A model generated the notes under the pieces. That model ran no database searches and was not told the DNA's origin. It saw only the letters and a list, made by a program, of their open reading frames with translations. From Daldinia sp. FL1419 (lineage: Eukaryota > Ascomycota > Sordariomycetes > Xylariales > Hypoxylaceae), in the NCBI GenBank assembly GCA_025201765.1, contig MU623356.1, positions 248,001 through 312,000 on the forward strand: a stretch of 64,000 bases of DNA. The letters run 5' to 3'. Below, in pieces: positions 11,634 to 21,904 of the stretch (position 1 is its first letter; every line of letters starts with the position of its first letter). The position numbers were made by a program, and so were the translations under genes.

Positions 11634-12311
11634 TTATTTCTCCCCACGATAAAAGATCTCCTGCCTTCGCCAACCGAAGAATTCCCACACGGCAAGAATC
11701 GTAACACCGAGCTGAACAATGAACATTGGTATCAAGTTATACTGCCACCCCCTCATAACCCGTAGGTGGCTCTCTATATCGTCCCTCGCGTCGACGACAT
11801 CGAGCTGAAGAATAGCTGAGAACCAATTCTGCGGCGTCCAATACTCTAAAGGGTATCTGCTGCCATCCAGAGTCGTAACTAGCGGAACGTCGATGGTTTG
11901 TCCCTCATGCGGATTCGTGACAGCAAACACATAGGCGAGCGCACCCGTGGTTAGGAGGAACGCCGGGACGTTAAGTGATACCCAAAGGTAATAAATCGAC
12001 CGTGCGAAATTTCCCAACCCGGTTTGCTTGTTCTGAGACCAGTGTCGGAGCAAGAATGCAACTATGCCCCCTAGCCCGATGAGCACGAAGGCGGTTCCAG
12101 CGGCGCCGTTACTAGTATGGCCCTGATCGGCCATCAAGTGCACTGGCTCCCCAGCTATATGATATGTCGAACCGTTGTAATGAAAATCAAATCCCTTGCT
12201 AGCTGTTCGGTGTAACCATGCGACCATGCTACTGACGAAGGCCAGCTCAATGGCCGAGTCCACCATAAGCAGGCCTACGGCGAGTTTGAGGGCAAGCGAC
12301 AATCGCGACAT
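11634..12311 (-). CDS. Four-TM fungal membrane protein of unknown function
   Basis: Single exon, 225 aa, ATG at 12311. Hydrophobic segments lie at about residues 8-32 (LALKLAVGLLMVDSAIELAF), 67-88 (GAAGTAFVLIGLGGIVAFLL), 107-130 (IYYLWVSLNVPAFLLTTGALAYVF) and 193-215 (LIPMFIVQLGVTILAVWEFFG). The loop between the third and fourth TM segments is polar and carries a long lumenal or extracellular stretch with YWTPQNWFSAI. The C-terminal tail (RRQEIFYRGEK) is basic and probably cytosolic. Four-TM proteins of this kind are common and uncharacterised in Sordariomycetes. No catalytic motif is visible. Confidence 0.8.
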   Translation of the reverse strand: MSRLSLALKLAVGLLMVDSAIELAFVSSMVAWLHRTASKGFDFHYNGSTYHIAGEPVHLMADQGHTSNGAAGTAFVLIGLGGIVAFLLRHWSQNKQTGLGNFARSIYYLWVSLNVPAFLLTTGALAYVFAVTNPHEGQTIDVPLVTTLDGSRYPLEYWTPQNWFSAILQLDVVDARDDIESHLRVMRGWQYNLIPMFIVQLGVTILAVWEFFGWRRQEIFYRGEK

Positions 12312-13104
12312 TCTATTATTTTGGGATGTCCTCTGATGTGTCTGTTATCGAAAAAATGATGGAGGGTTAATTTGGAATGGAGCAAACCCAGACCCGAAAG
12401 AAATAGAAAACTAACGTGCTCGGTGAATGGGGCGAGCCTTGTTTCCTTTATGACTACTCGTCTTTTTTTTTTCTCTTTTCCTTGAGGACTTAAGAAGGTT
12501 CTTTATTTGCCAGGGCTTACAAGGTCGGGGTGCCCGGTGCTATGCGATTGCTGCACTTCTTGGGTAGCGTTTGCTATTTATGTCAGCTGGGATTCGTTGG
12601 CTTGTGCTTTGGGGGCGATGCGCGTATAAGATGACGGGTAACGTTAGTCTCACCCAACATGATGGATTTTTGTTAGTGGCTTCGTTGTACAATCAGCCTT
12701 GCTGCCAAGATGGCACTGCCGGAATATAGCGATAGATTTACGATTTGCGGAGAGGCTTCCACCGGGGTAGGACTATCTCTCATCGAGATGAATGCCTTAT
12801 TGGCAAGTTAGCTCCAATTCACGGCGATAGATCCTATGAAGGAACGTGGATTATAGATAGTTAGAAGATGCAAGATGTAGTCGCACAGCGTATTTGTCAA
12901 CGCTTAGGACGAGAGAACTGACGAGTGGGATGAGACCATGTACGGTAGGTATGCGTGTGACTAGGACGTATTAATAACTGCATCAATAACGCTGATAGGC
13001 TATCATATTATGAATTACATCTAACATCTGATATATCGGACCAACGCAAGGCAGGCTGGCTGTATCGCCTCTCCATTCGAGACCTTTTACGACGCGTACA
13101 ACCC
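12312..13104. other. Intergenic region
   Basis: About 0.8 kb between two minus-strand genes with no supported gene. It should hold the promoter of the four-TM gene and the 3' end of the bicupin transcript. Confidence 0.5.
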
Positions 13105-14602
13105 TCACCTGTCCTTGATAAGGATTTGCTTCTCCTTCTGTAAGTTCTCCGCCACATCTAGCGGGATGTTCAGAGATGTGGCTACGATACCTGCTGGTGT
13201 TAGAGCGAGCCACTGTGTTAGGGAAATATCTTCGACTCGGTCGCTCTTGTATATCTCGATCCATACCAGTTCCTCGGTTTCCGATGTATTCTCGATGTAG
13301 TGACCTAAGATAATTAGTTGATATTATAAGCCCTAGGATGCCAGGATCTAAGCTTACCACTGTTGTCCGGGAACACGCCGGTATCCCCTGCCCTGAAGTC
13401 GAAAGTCCGAGCCGCAGCGCTACCTATGAATACGGTCGCGCGTCCTTGGCCTTTGTGGAAATAAAGCCATTCTTCTGCCTAAGGAAATAATTAGGTATGG
13501 AAATTCAAGAGAAATTAGCTCTCTTACATTCGGATGCCAGTGTAGCTCGCGCAGACCACCAGGCTTCAAGGTCACGATGCTAGCGGCTATCGTCGTCGCA
13601 ATGGGGAATGTTCTCGAGTCCACGATGCGGAGCGTACCGCCTTCCCCAGGGACCTTTTCCAAAGGGTGATCCTTCGAGTAATAAGCGAATGAGGCATTGC
13701 CAGTGAGTTCACCATTACCGCCGGTCACGTTGTGATGGTCAACAGTTCCATTGCTGATGTACGGGTTCGGAGATGGCACCGAACCAAATACAGACTCAGG
13801 GAGTCCGAAGTTCTTGGCAAGAATAGACTTAGGAGTATGAGTGATCCAATCATCTACATTGAATGTTGTTCTTGGATTTATCAGCATGGCTTAGCCGGTA
13901 GTAAAGGCAAAAGTGGTGACTTACCCAACGGCATCAAAATCGCCATCGTCAAAGATTAGGAGGAATTCATTCTCGTCTTCGAGACCCTGGACGGTATGAG
14001 CAACACCCTTAGGGAAGTACCAAACATCTCCTTCGTCTAGTTTAGCGACTTCAAATTGGCCGTCCTGATTGACTCCGGAGACTAAGATCGACCCAGCATA
14101 GACGTATCCCCACTCGGCCTAAAGTCGTGCTGTTAGTAATGGAGTGGTGGTCTGGTTCAAAAAGCACGTACTACTCGATGCCAGTGCAGCTCCCGAATAG
14201 AGCCCTTGGTCAAATGCTGCTGAGCAGATGAGATCTGCTTACTGCTAGGCAGGTCTGTGACAACCTGCTCGCGAACCCAGCCACCTCTCAGGATCCTCGT
14301 CTTGGAATCAGAAAAGCTCCACTTGAGGTTTGGCACGACACCGTTGTCCGTGCTCTGCCGACCAAGATTGTCCGGGTTTTGGAGGTCAAGGGCGTGGTTG
14401 GTCCCGCCTGGGAAAAAAACTGTTAGGAGACGATAGAATACTGTTAACTTCTATCTTGAAACATACCTGAAAAGGGAGCACCCTTTCCATTACCGTCAAT
14501 TGGTTGGCCGTCGCCGAAGCCGCCTTTACTTTGACGTTCTATAACAGAGCCGCTGGTACCCCATGCTGCGAGGAATATGAAGGAGGTCTGGAGAACCCTC
14601 AT
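13105..14602 (-). CDS. Secreted bicupin, oxalate decarboxylase family
   Basis: Oxalate decarboxylases convert oxalate to formate and CO2 with Mn. Six exons: 14602-14467, 14407-14172, 14118-13925, 13870-13528, 13478-13358 and 13304-13105, giving 409 aa. Residues 1 to about 20 form a signal peptide (MRVLQTSFIFLAAWGTSGS). Cupin 1 carries RELHWHRVAEW, with the late metal-ligand His in PKGVAHT. Cupin 2 carries RELHWHPNAEEW and FPDNSGHYI. The stretch after FDDG, which aligns with the lid loop SENST of Bacillus OxdC, reads FDAVGTTF and has no Glu, so the exact reaction is uncertain. Two splice choices (exon 2 end, exon 4 start) were set by matching family motifs. A TATATAAG box lies about 90 nt upstream of the ATG. 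Confidence 0.9.
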
Positions 14603-14692
14603 ATTGGCTACTGGCGTGAGGTAGTGGAAATAAGTATACTGCAAGGCAGATACAGTTTAAGAGATCGTGCAGCAAAGACGAATTTCTACTGG

Positions 14693-14700
14693 CTTATATA
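14693..14700 (-). promoter_or_regulatory. TATA box of the bicupin gene
   Basis: TATATAAG on the minus strand, about 90 nt before the ATG at 14602; a usual distance for a fungal core promoter. No transcription start is known. Confidence 0.45.
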
Positions 14701-16194
14701 CATGTTTTGATCTACGGCTTCCATCTGGCAGGACAATCCATTGCAACAGCCCGAGTTTGGCTCCCCTTCTCATTCACGCCAAGTCAGGGGTATCGAGTCC
14801 ACGATTATCAAGGAAAACCCACCCCGTGTACATACATCGCAGCGCCAAGCGAAGTTGAGCCCGGAGATACTTATCAACTTGATGGGATTCCCGCGTGACG
14901 TTGCCCACGGCTTGCGTGCGGGGGCCTATAATCAGCCGCGTTCGTGAAATGCACCATCTATATTAAAATAACGTCATGTCTTGGCAAGCCATCAAAAGGG
15001 AATAAATGCTGCATAGTTTGATGAACGATACTCTGAGGTTGCAATAGAAGGAACGAAATCTTGAACTATTTACGCGCATAATGATCTGGTCATTGTCGGT
15101 GACCTCTTGCGCCATCTCGCGGCTTCGTTGCAGCACGGCAGACAGAATAATCGTCGTCGTTGGGAGCTGGGTTCATACCCGGGCTACGGGGCAAACGAAG
15201 CGCATCGATGTCCGAATAAGGCAAGTGAGTGACGCCTTGCAATAGCACGCTCATTACGGCTGCATGTAGACAGATTAATAGACTGGCCTAGATATTGCCC
15301 GCTTGACTTTCACGAATAATATCACCATATAAAGCTAAGCAGCATTGGCGTACGACTACTGCAAGGCACCGATGGATAAATCTATAACTGTATAGTATAC
15401 CAAATTCCACTCTATCAAGCAAAGGCCTTTAAGAGATAGGCTGCTACACCATTTCCGGCTTGTGCCACTAGGTTAAGCGGCTCCAAAGAAGAATGGAGAC
15501 AAGGCTATATCATCTATATTAAACAGTATATAAGAGGCATTAACCAGGTATAACTTTAGGTTACTTCATGGTCCCAACAACGATATAGTAATGAGGTCAT
15601 CACCCCACGAACGAAAGCTTATAATCAGATATGTTTCTGTCTCTACTAACCCAACCTAGCCTTAGGAACCCCATATCCCGGTAGCTGATATCCAGACTAT
15701 TGGAGTCGATAGCTTGGCGTTGCACAAATTCGGATCTACCAGAGCATCGCAATGTTGGCTTATGCAGACCGTGGCCCGAACCAGTATACGTCTATGGTGA
15801 TTGGGCCTCGATTGGTAAACTATTGCCCACCCAGGCTCTCTGGGAACTGCAAAAAGAGAGCACTTAATGCAGAGCGCTGATCGGGGCTGTATATGGTTAC
15901 GGGAGCTTCAGCCTTTTCCATTCTCGTGACTGGGCTTGACCTCATACGAAGTAGCTGATTACTTCACTTAGAGCTCATAGCCAGTAGAATTCGACTTTCG
16001 TAGTCGATGTTGGGAGAATATCGCGATCGAGGGCTTCCTGATGCTATTCAAGAGAACTATGGCAACATCTGGGGGGAATTGGGATCGTCGGACATTCGCG
16101 GGATAGCATCGAAGGACAGAGATGTTGAAGCAGCTTTCTATTAGTAGTAAGATGTGATGTTAGCCTCTATAGAAATATTCAAGATGGATTTGAG
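14701..16194. other. Gene-free divergent intergenic region
   Basis: About 1.5 kb between the divergent bicupin and selenium-binding-like genes. Only short open frames without protein character occur. It probably carries upstream regulatory DNA for both secreted proteins. Confidence 0.5.
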
Positions 16195-16202
16195 TATATA
16201 AT
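16195..16202 (+). promoter_or_regulatory. TATA box of the selenium-binding-like gene
   Basis: TATATAAT about 113 nt before the ATG at 16315, on the coding strand. Confidence 0.4.
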
Positions 16203-16314
16203 GGGTGCCAACCTGCCCTCTGGTAGGCTATATACCTCAGATCTTGACGTCTTCGTCCCGTGAGATAATAACTACGGGAAATCTTACATCCGAAGTCGAA
16301 CTCTTCTCTTCACG

Positions 16315-18046
16315 ATGTCTTCATCAATATCCCTACTGTTCGCGGCGTTGGCAATTGCGCCACCAGCTTCTGGACTGTCTCTGCCACCTCTAATTCCCAC
16401 AATTCCCGGTGTCACAGAACCCCTAACGAGTAACGCTCCGCCTTTGCCCATTTTGCAAATTCCGACTCCGCCGCTTGAAAGTCCCCCCTTTGAAGCAAGC
16501 AACATAAAGCCCAAGAAAATAGGGTATTTCTGGACTGCTTCCGGTGATAACCAGCATAAAGGTTAGTAGAACAATACATAGAGGACTCAGCTTAGGTAGC
16601 TAATAATCTGCAGACTTTCTGGCTACCTATAGTCTTGACGATGTAAGTAAATAGAACTTCGTCAATCCTCTCAGAAGCTAATCATTATTAGGACACATTC
16701 GGAACCCTCCTCTGGGTCACTGATGTTCCCTCAAGTGGTAACAGCCCACACCATCTCGGTCCTTCTCACGATGGGAAAACCCTGATTGGTGGAGGACTAC
16801 TGTCCCTATTAAAGACGCAAGACACAGCTTTCTATTTCGACACTACGGATCCATACCGTCCAACCTTTAAGAAGAGTAACCGCGCACTCCTTTCGTCCAT
16901 CACTGATGAGATTCGTGCGAAGCCCGATGGGTAAGTTGGTTGATTGATTTAATGATGGAAGATAGGGGTCGACTAATGTGGAAAATAGGGGTTTCTTCAT
17001 CACTTACATGGGTTGTGAGTTGATATTTTCGTACTATCCAGCACTACATGCTAACAAACTCTACTTCAGCGGCCTTAGGCACCTCACCAGGAAGACTAGT
17101 CGAGACAGACGCCGAATTTAACATTATTCACGAGTGGCCTGAGAATGTAGATGGTCTACTCAACGTCCTCGGCGAACAATTCTCGCCACATGGCTTGGCA
17201 GTCGATTTCGACAAGAACGTCATTTTGACTTCGGACTTTATTGTCCCCCTCAGTATTTTGAAGCCGAGCCTGGGTATTCAACGAGCGAATACCCTACGAC
17301 TTTGGGATCTTCCATCGCGAGAGATTATTAGCACCATTGAGATCCCCGATGTACGTCGTATTTCTCCCAATTTTGTTACCTATGCTAATAGTTGATATAG
17401 GGCGGTGGGATTCAAGATGTCAAGTTTATTCCCGGAAATTCTGAAGGGGCTGCTCTTGCGACTGCGGTGCACTTGGGCCAGGTGTGGATTATTTACCCCT
17501 TCCGCAAGGATGGCAACGGCAAGCAAGGTGTAGCGAAGTTGCTATACGATTTGGGACCTAAGGCTCGCGATACGGTTGCAATCTAGTAAGTGATCTTTAA
17601 TTGGATTTATATGCTTGTCTGAATCATATCGCTGACCATTCGGCTCCGTCTATAGCTCCGATATTACCGCGGATGGAAAATTCGCCTACTTCACATTGAC
17701 AACAGCAGACCACATCGCAGCTCTCGACATTTCAGACTTGGACAACGTCAAACGATTGGATGATCCGGATGAGGACCAACCAACGATCGGGCCTCACTAC
17801 ATCAAGATTACGCCTGATCAGCAACACATCGTAGTAACGGACTACTTTGTACAGACGGGTGACATCGGCCTAATTAACACGCCGGCCGACTTCAAGGCAC
17901 TATATATCGATATTCTCAGCGACGGTTCCCTGAGCTTCAACCGGAGTATCGAGTTCCAGCGGGAGTTTGCGAACCGCGGTGGCGCTAAGCCGCACTCTGC
18001 CGTCGTGTTTGACTTGACCGATCCGGAGAACCCCATTTATTATTAA
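16315..18046 (+). CDS. Secreted selenium-binding-protein-like (SBP56/methanethiol oxidase fold) protein
   Basis: Seven exons: 16315-16561, 16614-16642, 16692-16930, 16989-17011, 17070-17350, 17401-17585 and 17656-18046, giving 464 aa. Two exons are very small (29 and 23 nt), but both keep frame and are bounded by usable splice sites. The fourth donor (GTTGTGAG) is weak. A signal peptide (SLLFAALAIAPPASG) and a Pro-rich linker precede the domain. SBP56-type features are GYFWTASG..., SSGNSPHHLGPSHDGK, the stretch FSPHGLAVDFDKNVILTSDF, GGGIQDVKFIPG and a late KPHSAVVFD motif. Human SBP1 uses a cysteine pair for selenium; I see no CxxC here. The predicted export and the missing cysteines suggest a beta-propeller enzyme or binding protein with a different ligand. 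Confidence 0.85.
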
Positions 18047-18991
18047 GCCGAGCCAGCCTATAGCGTTAGTTGTGAAGTTTGAGGCACAATGTCATGGGTG
18101 AGGCCTCATTTAGGCCTTCGAGCAAATGGATGGGTCGTTTGAGGATGTATAGTTCTTATTGGATGAATGCTTTAGGTACTTTGGGAGTTGTCCTTGTCCC
18201 ACGCTTCACTTGACACGTCGATTGATTGTGATACACGATATGTGATATTTTGGCATCGGGCTTTTTTTTACCTGTCCGATAGTAGGTATGTGATAGGTAT
18301 AGATGATCGGTTAAGAGAGGCGTCCCTCTTTGAGAAAAAAAGAAAAGAAAAGAAAAAGAGAGAAATACCACTTAAAGTAGTAATTTATATATGCGAAATA
18401 CGTATTAAACAGGTAAAGTTACGGATTATTAGGTAAAAAGTGTATTTTTCCAAGCTGGTATATTCCGTAGAGCGGGAAAGAACACTTCTATAGTTGGTAG
18501 GCAGGCGCGTGGGCTCTGCCGCTAAGATCTGCCATCGGGCAGTTTTTCATTTTATTAAATGAAATAAAGTTGACTTCTGGTTTAATAAAATTCTGCTTCT
18601 AACCTCGACAAATAGGTAATAAATTGGCAACATACCGTGTATGCGACGGCTATTCGCAATTTCGCATGGTTTATTCCCTGCATTATTAATTGTGCCCCTT
18701 ACTGGACGCGGATATGACCAAAGAAAACCATGCGCATGAATATCACCTTTTGAAAGAGTGGTAGGTAACATATGCCGTGCGACCACATACATTTGTGCGC
18801 ACATCTGTTGGTGGCTAGGCAGACTCGTGAGGCAACCAGATGGAGCAGGCTGAGCAGTTCGAATGCTCTTATTATCCTCAAGATGGCGGGGTTCCTGTTT
18901 CATCTCTTCGTGCTGCGCTCTTCATACCCTTTTATTCATTCAATCAATCTTAACGTTTATTTGCCTAGGTACTTCCGCGCCATATCGAACC
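18047..18991. other. Intergenic region
   Basis: About 0.95 kb with the 3' end of one gene and the 5' leader of the next. An A/G-rich run lies at about 18335-18365. An open frame continues upstream of 18992 to 18863, but its residues do not look like part of the downstream protein. Confidence 0.5.
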
Positions 18992-20179
18992 ATGTCTTCT
19001 CATGTTATAGCAAAGATTTCTTTGTCCGATGTCCAGGCCCTGGATATCCCTTCCACGGCATCCATCACTGATGTCAAATACCTATCGTCGTACAACTGGG
19101 TTGAATCGCCGAAACCAACCATCGCCGTCCCCGGTAGTCCAGCTCTTTGGGCTGCCCCAAAGGTTCCTCAGAGGCTCAATAAAGACACTGGCCTTATCTA
19201 CATTGCTCAGAATGCGGCCCGTCATCCCGATAGCCCGCTCGAGCCGTTGTTTCGTGCTCTTTATATAACGGACCCCTCTTTTGACATTCGATCGGTTGAT
19301 GTCGTGACGGATCGGAATAATATTCGTAAACTTTTAACTTTTATCGACCCTACTGCATCGAGGAACGGACTCGAGGAGTTCACTATAAACATCGAAGTCA
19401 ACAAGAATACCGCAATTTTCAGCCGCGACGAAACTGCCACCCATGAAATCATTGGCCCCTATGAATTTAGGGGCTTTGGACATGAGTTCGAAAAGGCCTG
19501 TACGACTAACAAGATCGTTGGGAGTACTGGGCACCATAGAATTATCTCGTACCGCTTTGGTGGTCTGAGCGTCATCGTTCGCCATGAAACGGACGGATAC
19601 GTAGATACCAAGGCGGCCCCGTCGTCTTCGACTGCTAAGGCACAGACGGCCTCCGACTTGACGAGCGTTTTTGAATCCCTTTCTCTGTCGCCGACTAATA
19701 GAAATTTGGGGACCACCACCAAGGGTTCCAAGCTTGTTGTCCAGCAAGATGGTCAAGTGGTCCCTCTGGAATCAACACTCGAAATCAAAACTCGTGTGTC
19801 CCACAAGCCCCTCGAGATTCGTGAGGTCGCACCACAACTCTGGGTATCGCAGACCCCAAGGCTAGTCCGAGCTTATCATCAGCGTGGGATATTCCAGATC
19901 CCCAAGGTAGAAGATGTCACAGCACAGATCAAAAAGTGGGAACAAGATAACCAGAGACATTTGAGACTATTGGCTGCGCTAATCCGCAAGATCGTCAACG
20001 TCGTAAAGGATTCCAAAGAGAGTGTATCCCTAAGGTATGATAGGAGAGAACGAAAATTAATTCTGACCAAGCTTCCAAGAAAGAAGATGCTTCCTGAAGA
20101 CCTGTATTCGAAATGGGACGCGGACGACGATACCAAAGCGGAGACGGATTCGGGCGTCCCTAAGGAGGTGAAAGCCTAG
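18992..20179 (+). CDS. Conserved filamentous-fungal protein of unknown function
   Basis: Single exon, 395 aa, starting at the ATG in the good context AACCATGTC; the open frame extends upstream to 18863 but without conserved character. The sequence begins MSSHVIAKISLSDV and continues with 'YLSSYNW', 'PGSPALW' and 'IYIAQNAARHP' blocks. To my memory these mark a conserved family in filamentous ascomycetes, some members of which carry the database name 'geranylgeranyl pyrophosphate synthetase'. No DDxxD prenyl-transferase motif is present, so I regard that name as unsupported. The C-terminus has a helical stretch (QIKKWEQDNQRHLRLLAALIRKIV), then a basic beta-like segment and an acidic tail. No signal peptide or TM segment. 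Likely a soluble protein. Confidence 0.85.
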   Translation: MSSHVIAKISLSDVQALDIPSTASITDVKYLSSYNWVESPKPTIAVPGSPALWAAPKVPQRLNKDTGLIYIAQNAARHPDSPLEPLFRALYITDPSFDIRSVDVVTDRNNIRKLLTFIDPTASRNGLEEFTINIEVNKNTAIFSRDETATHEIIGPYEFRGFGHEFEKACTTNKIVGSTGHHRIISYRFGGLSVIVRHETDGYVDTKAAPSSSTAKAQTASDLTSVFESLSLSPTNRNLGTTTKGSKLVVQQDGQVVPLESTLEIKTRVSHKPLEIREVAPQLWVSQTPRLVRAYHQRGIFQIPKVEDVTAQIKKWEQDNQRHLRLLAALIRKIVNVVKDSKESVSLRYDRRERKLILTKLPRKKMLPEDLYSKWDADDDTKAETDSGVPKEVKA

Positions 20180-20392
20180 TTGTTGTTAGTGGTTCCATCA
20201 GCCCAACGGGCGCTTAGTTAGCCCTCGTCGATGGAGGTATAGGCTGATATGCACGTGCGCATCTAAACCGTTATTTTCTAGGGACCATGTCAAGATCTGT
20301 TATAGAATGACATCGTATCAGCAATGCGGGTATAAGGAGGTTCAATATAGAGATTAATGTCATATATTAATCTACTCCAAGTAACCGTATAT

Positions 20393-21904
20393 CTAGATAC
20401 GGTCCTTTGCCCACGGATGCTGACGGTCATATCCGTCGTATAGGACTAGGTCGCGCTCAAAATCTCCATATTCCTCGTGGGTTTCGAAATGCGTAGTGCG
20501 CATTATCCTTCCGGGTTCCGGTGGTTGTATCACTACATGGTCCTTGAGGCGTTCTATAGAATCGGAACGCATCTTGCTTTGTGAGTCTATCGTAGTTAGA
20601 ACTACACCGCGATTAAAATTGTGTATCCTGCGGTAGTACGCGTGCGATGGATTCCCATGTGGATTATTTATCATGCTAGGGCCGGGCCACGACGGCACTC
20701 CACCCCTCGAACCAGAGCGCCGGGTCAATCGATTTCCGAGCAGCTGTGGCGACGAACTAAACCGGTCCAGAAAACGGGTATCGGACAGGATCTTGGCTAT
20801 ACTCGGAATACCAAAAATAAGAAACATGCAAGTCATCTCAGCTAAAGCCCAGAGCATAATCGGCGCTGTGTGGTAGAGTGTATCATCCGACCTGTTATAG
20901 TTGAGTATCGCACGAAGACGCAATCCTGCTGAAGCGCAACATCTAGACCATTGCCCCTGACGTTAGCATTCCATCATTCGCGACGTGTTTGGGAGGACGT
21001 GAGTAGGAAAGAATAAGCGCCGCTCATCATTAAACAGAACAAAACAAAATAACGATACAAATGAAACGATGGGAACGTAGAATATATAACCATTCGAACA
21101 TACAAAACGCCCAAAGCAAATATAACAGAGACGCCGACTTTCCTTGTTGTCGACAAGTCTAGACGCCATACGATGTGCTGCGGCAGAAGTAAAATCGAAG
21201 TATCCGAGCAAAGATTAAGCACAGCTGCGGCGACACTGAGAGCCTTCCTGTTGACCGGACAGGAGCCGCCATCGAAATAGGGGTTCCAATTCTTCTCCAC
21301 CGGAACGCAGGCAAAGTTCATAAGGAAGAGAGTTACGATGTAGAATACGATATTCGCGCCCAGCACGGCATAACAGAGCCAGAAAAAACCATTCCGCACA
21401 CCGTACGGAATCAGGGTTCGGATCCAATCCACCAGGATGGCAGCTTTTATTGTCAAGACTGCGCCAATGTAAAAGCTACCGCTGAGGAATAGCGGAAACA
21501 GGATATCCGATATGTCTTTTAATAAGACGTCCCATTGATGAACGAAGGCCCCGGGAGTTTTCACCAACCGGTAGCTGAGGTATGCACATACTGCATAACA
21601 ACCGAGAGATATTACCATTAATGCTATAAATCGTGGTTAGAATGGACAAGGAATAATCAGCGATAAATGCGAAGTTCTCACCTTCAGGAAATCCGATCGA
21701 CTTAACAAAAAATAATCTATGGCATATTCGAAGAAGGAAAGCGATGGTTGTAAAAGTCAAACATATTGGTATCACGGCTAGGGCAATGTAGTTTTTGTTT
21801 GGCGGATTGTCAAAATTGGAACTGACACCATTCGGCGGATTGAGGGCCGGCACGTCAAGGAACGAATCCAACCCGGCCGAAACTATCGATGAGAGGACCG
21901 CCAT
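20393..21904 (-). CDS. SAT4/rhodopsin-domain-type integral membrane protein
   Basis: Three exons: 21904-21682, 21623-21104 and 20942-20393, giving 430 aa. The second intron (161 nt) is longer than others here; its ends were set by GTATGT and CTAG and by the joined sequence FALGVLCCASAGLRLRAIL. Seven hydrophobic segments are expected: an N-terminal one (IALAVIPICLTFTTIAFLL), one at the start of exon 2, SGSFYIGAVLTIKAAILV, the stretch around VLGANIVFYIVTLFLMNFAC, CSDTSILLLP, the KVGVSVIFALGVL segment, and PIMLWALAEMTCMFLIFGIP. This is the layout of the fungal 'rhodopsin domain' (SAT4/Pth11-like) family. The long C-terminal tail is cytosolic. Family members include putative GPCR-like receptors, but the function of this one is unknown. 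Confidence 0.88.

Noticed and set aside
15161..15210. tRNA-like GGTTCATACCC text
   Set aside because: No matching acceptor, D or anticodon stems can be drawn around it.
18992..20179. Naming the 395-aa protein a geranylgeranyl pyrophosphate synthase
   Set aside because: Similar proteins may carry that label, but no DDxxD-type motifs are present.
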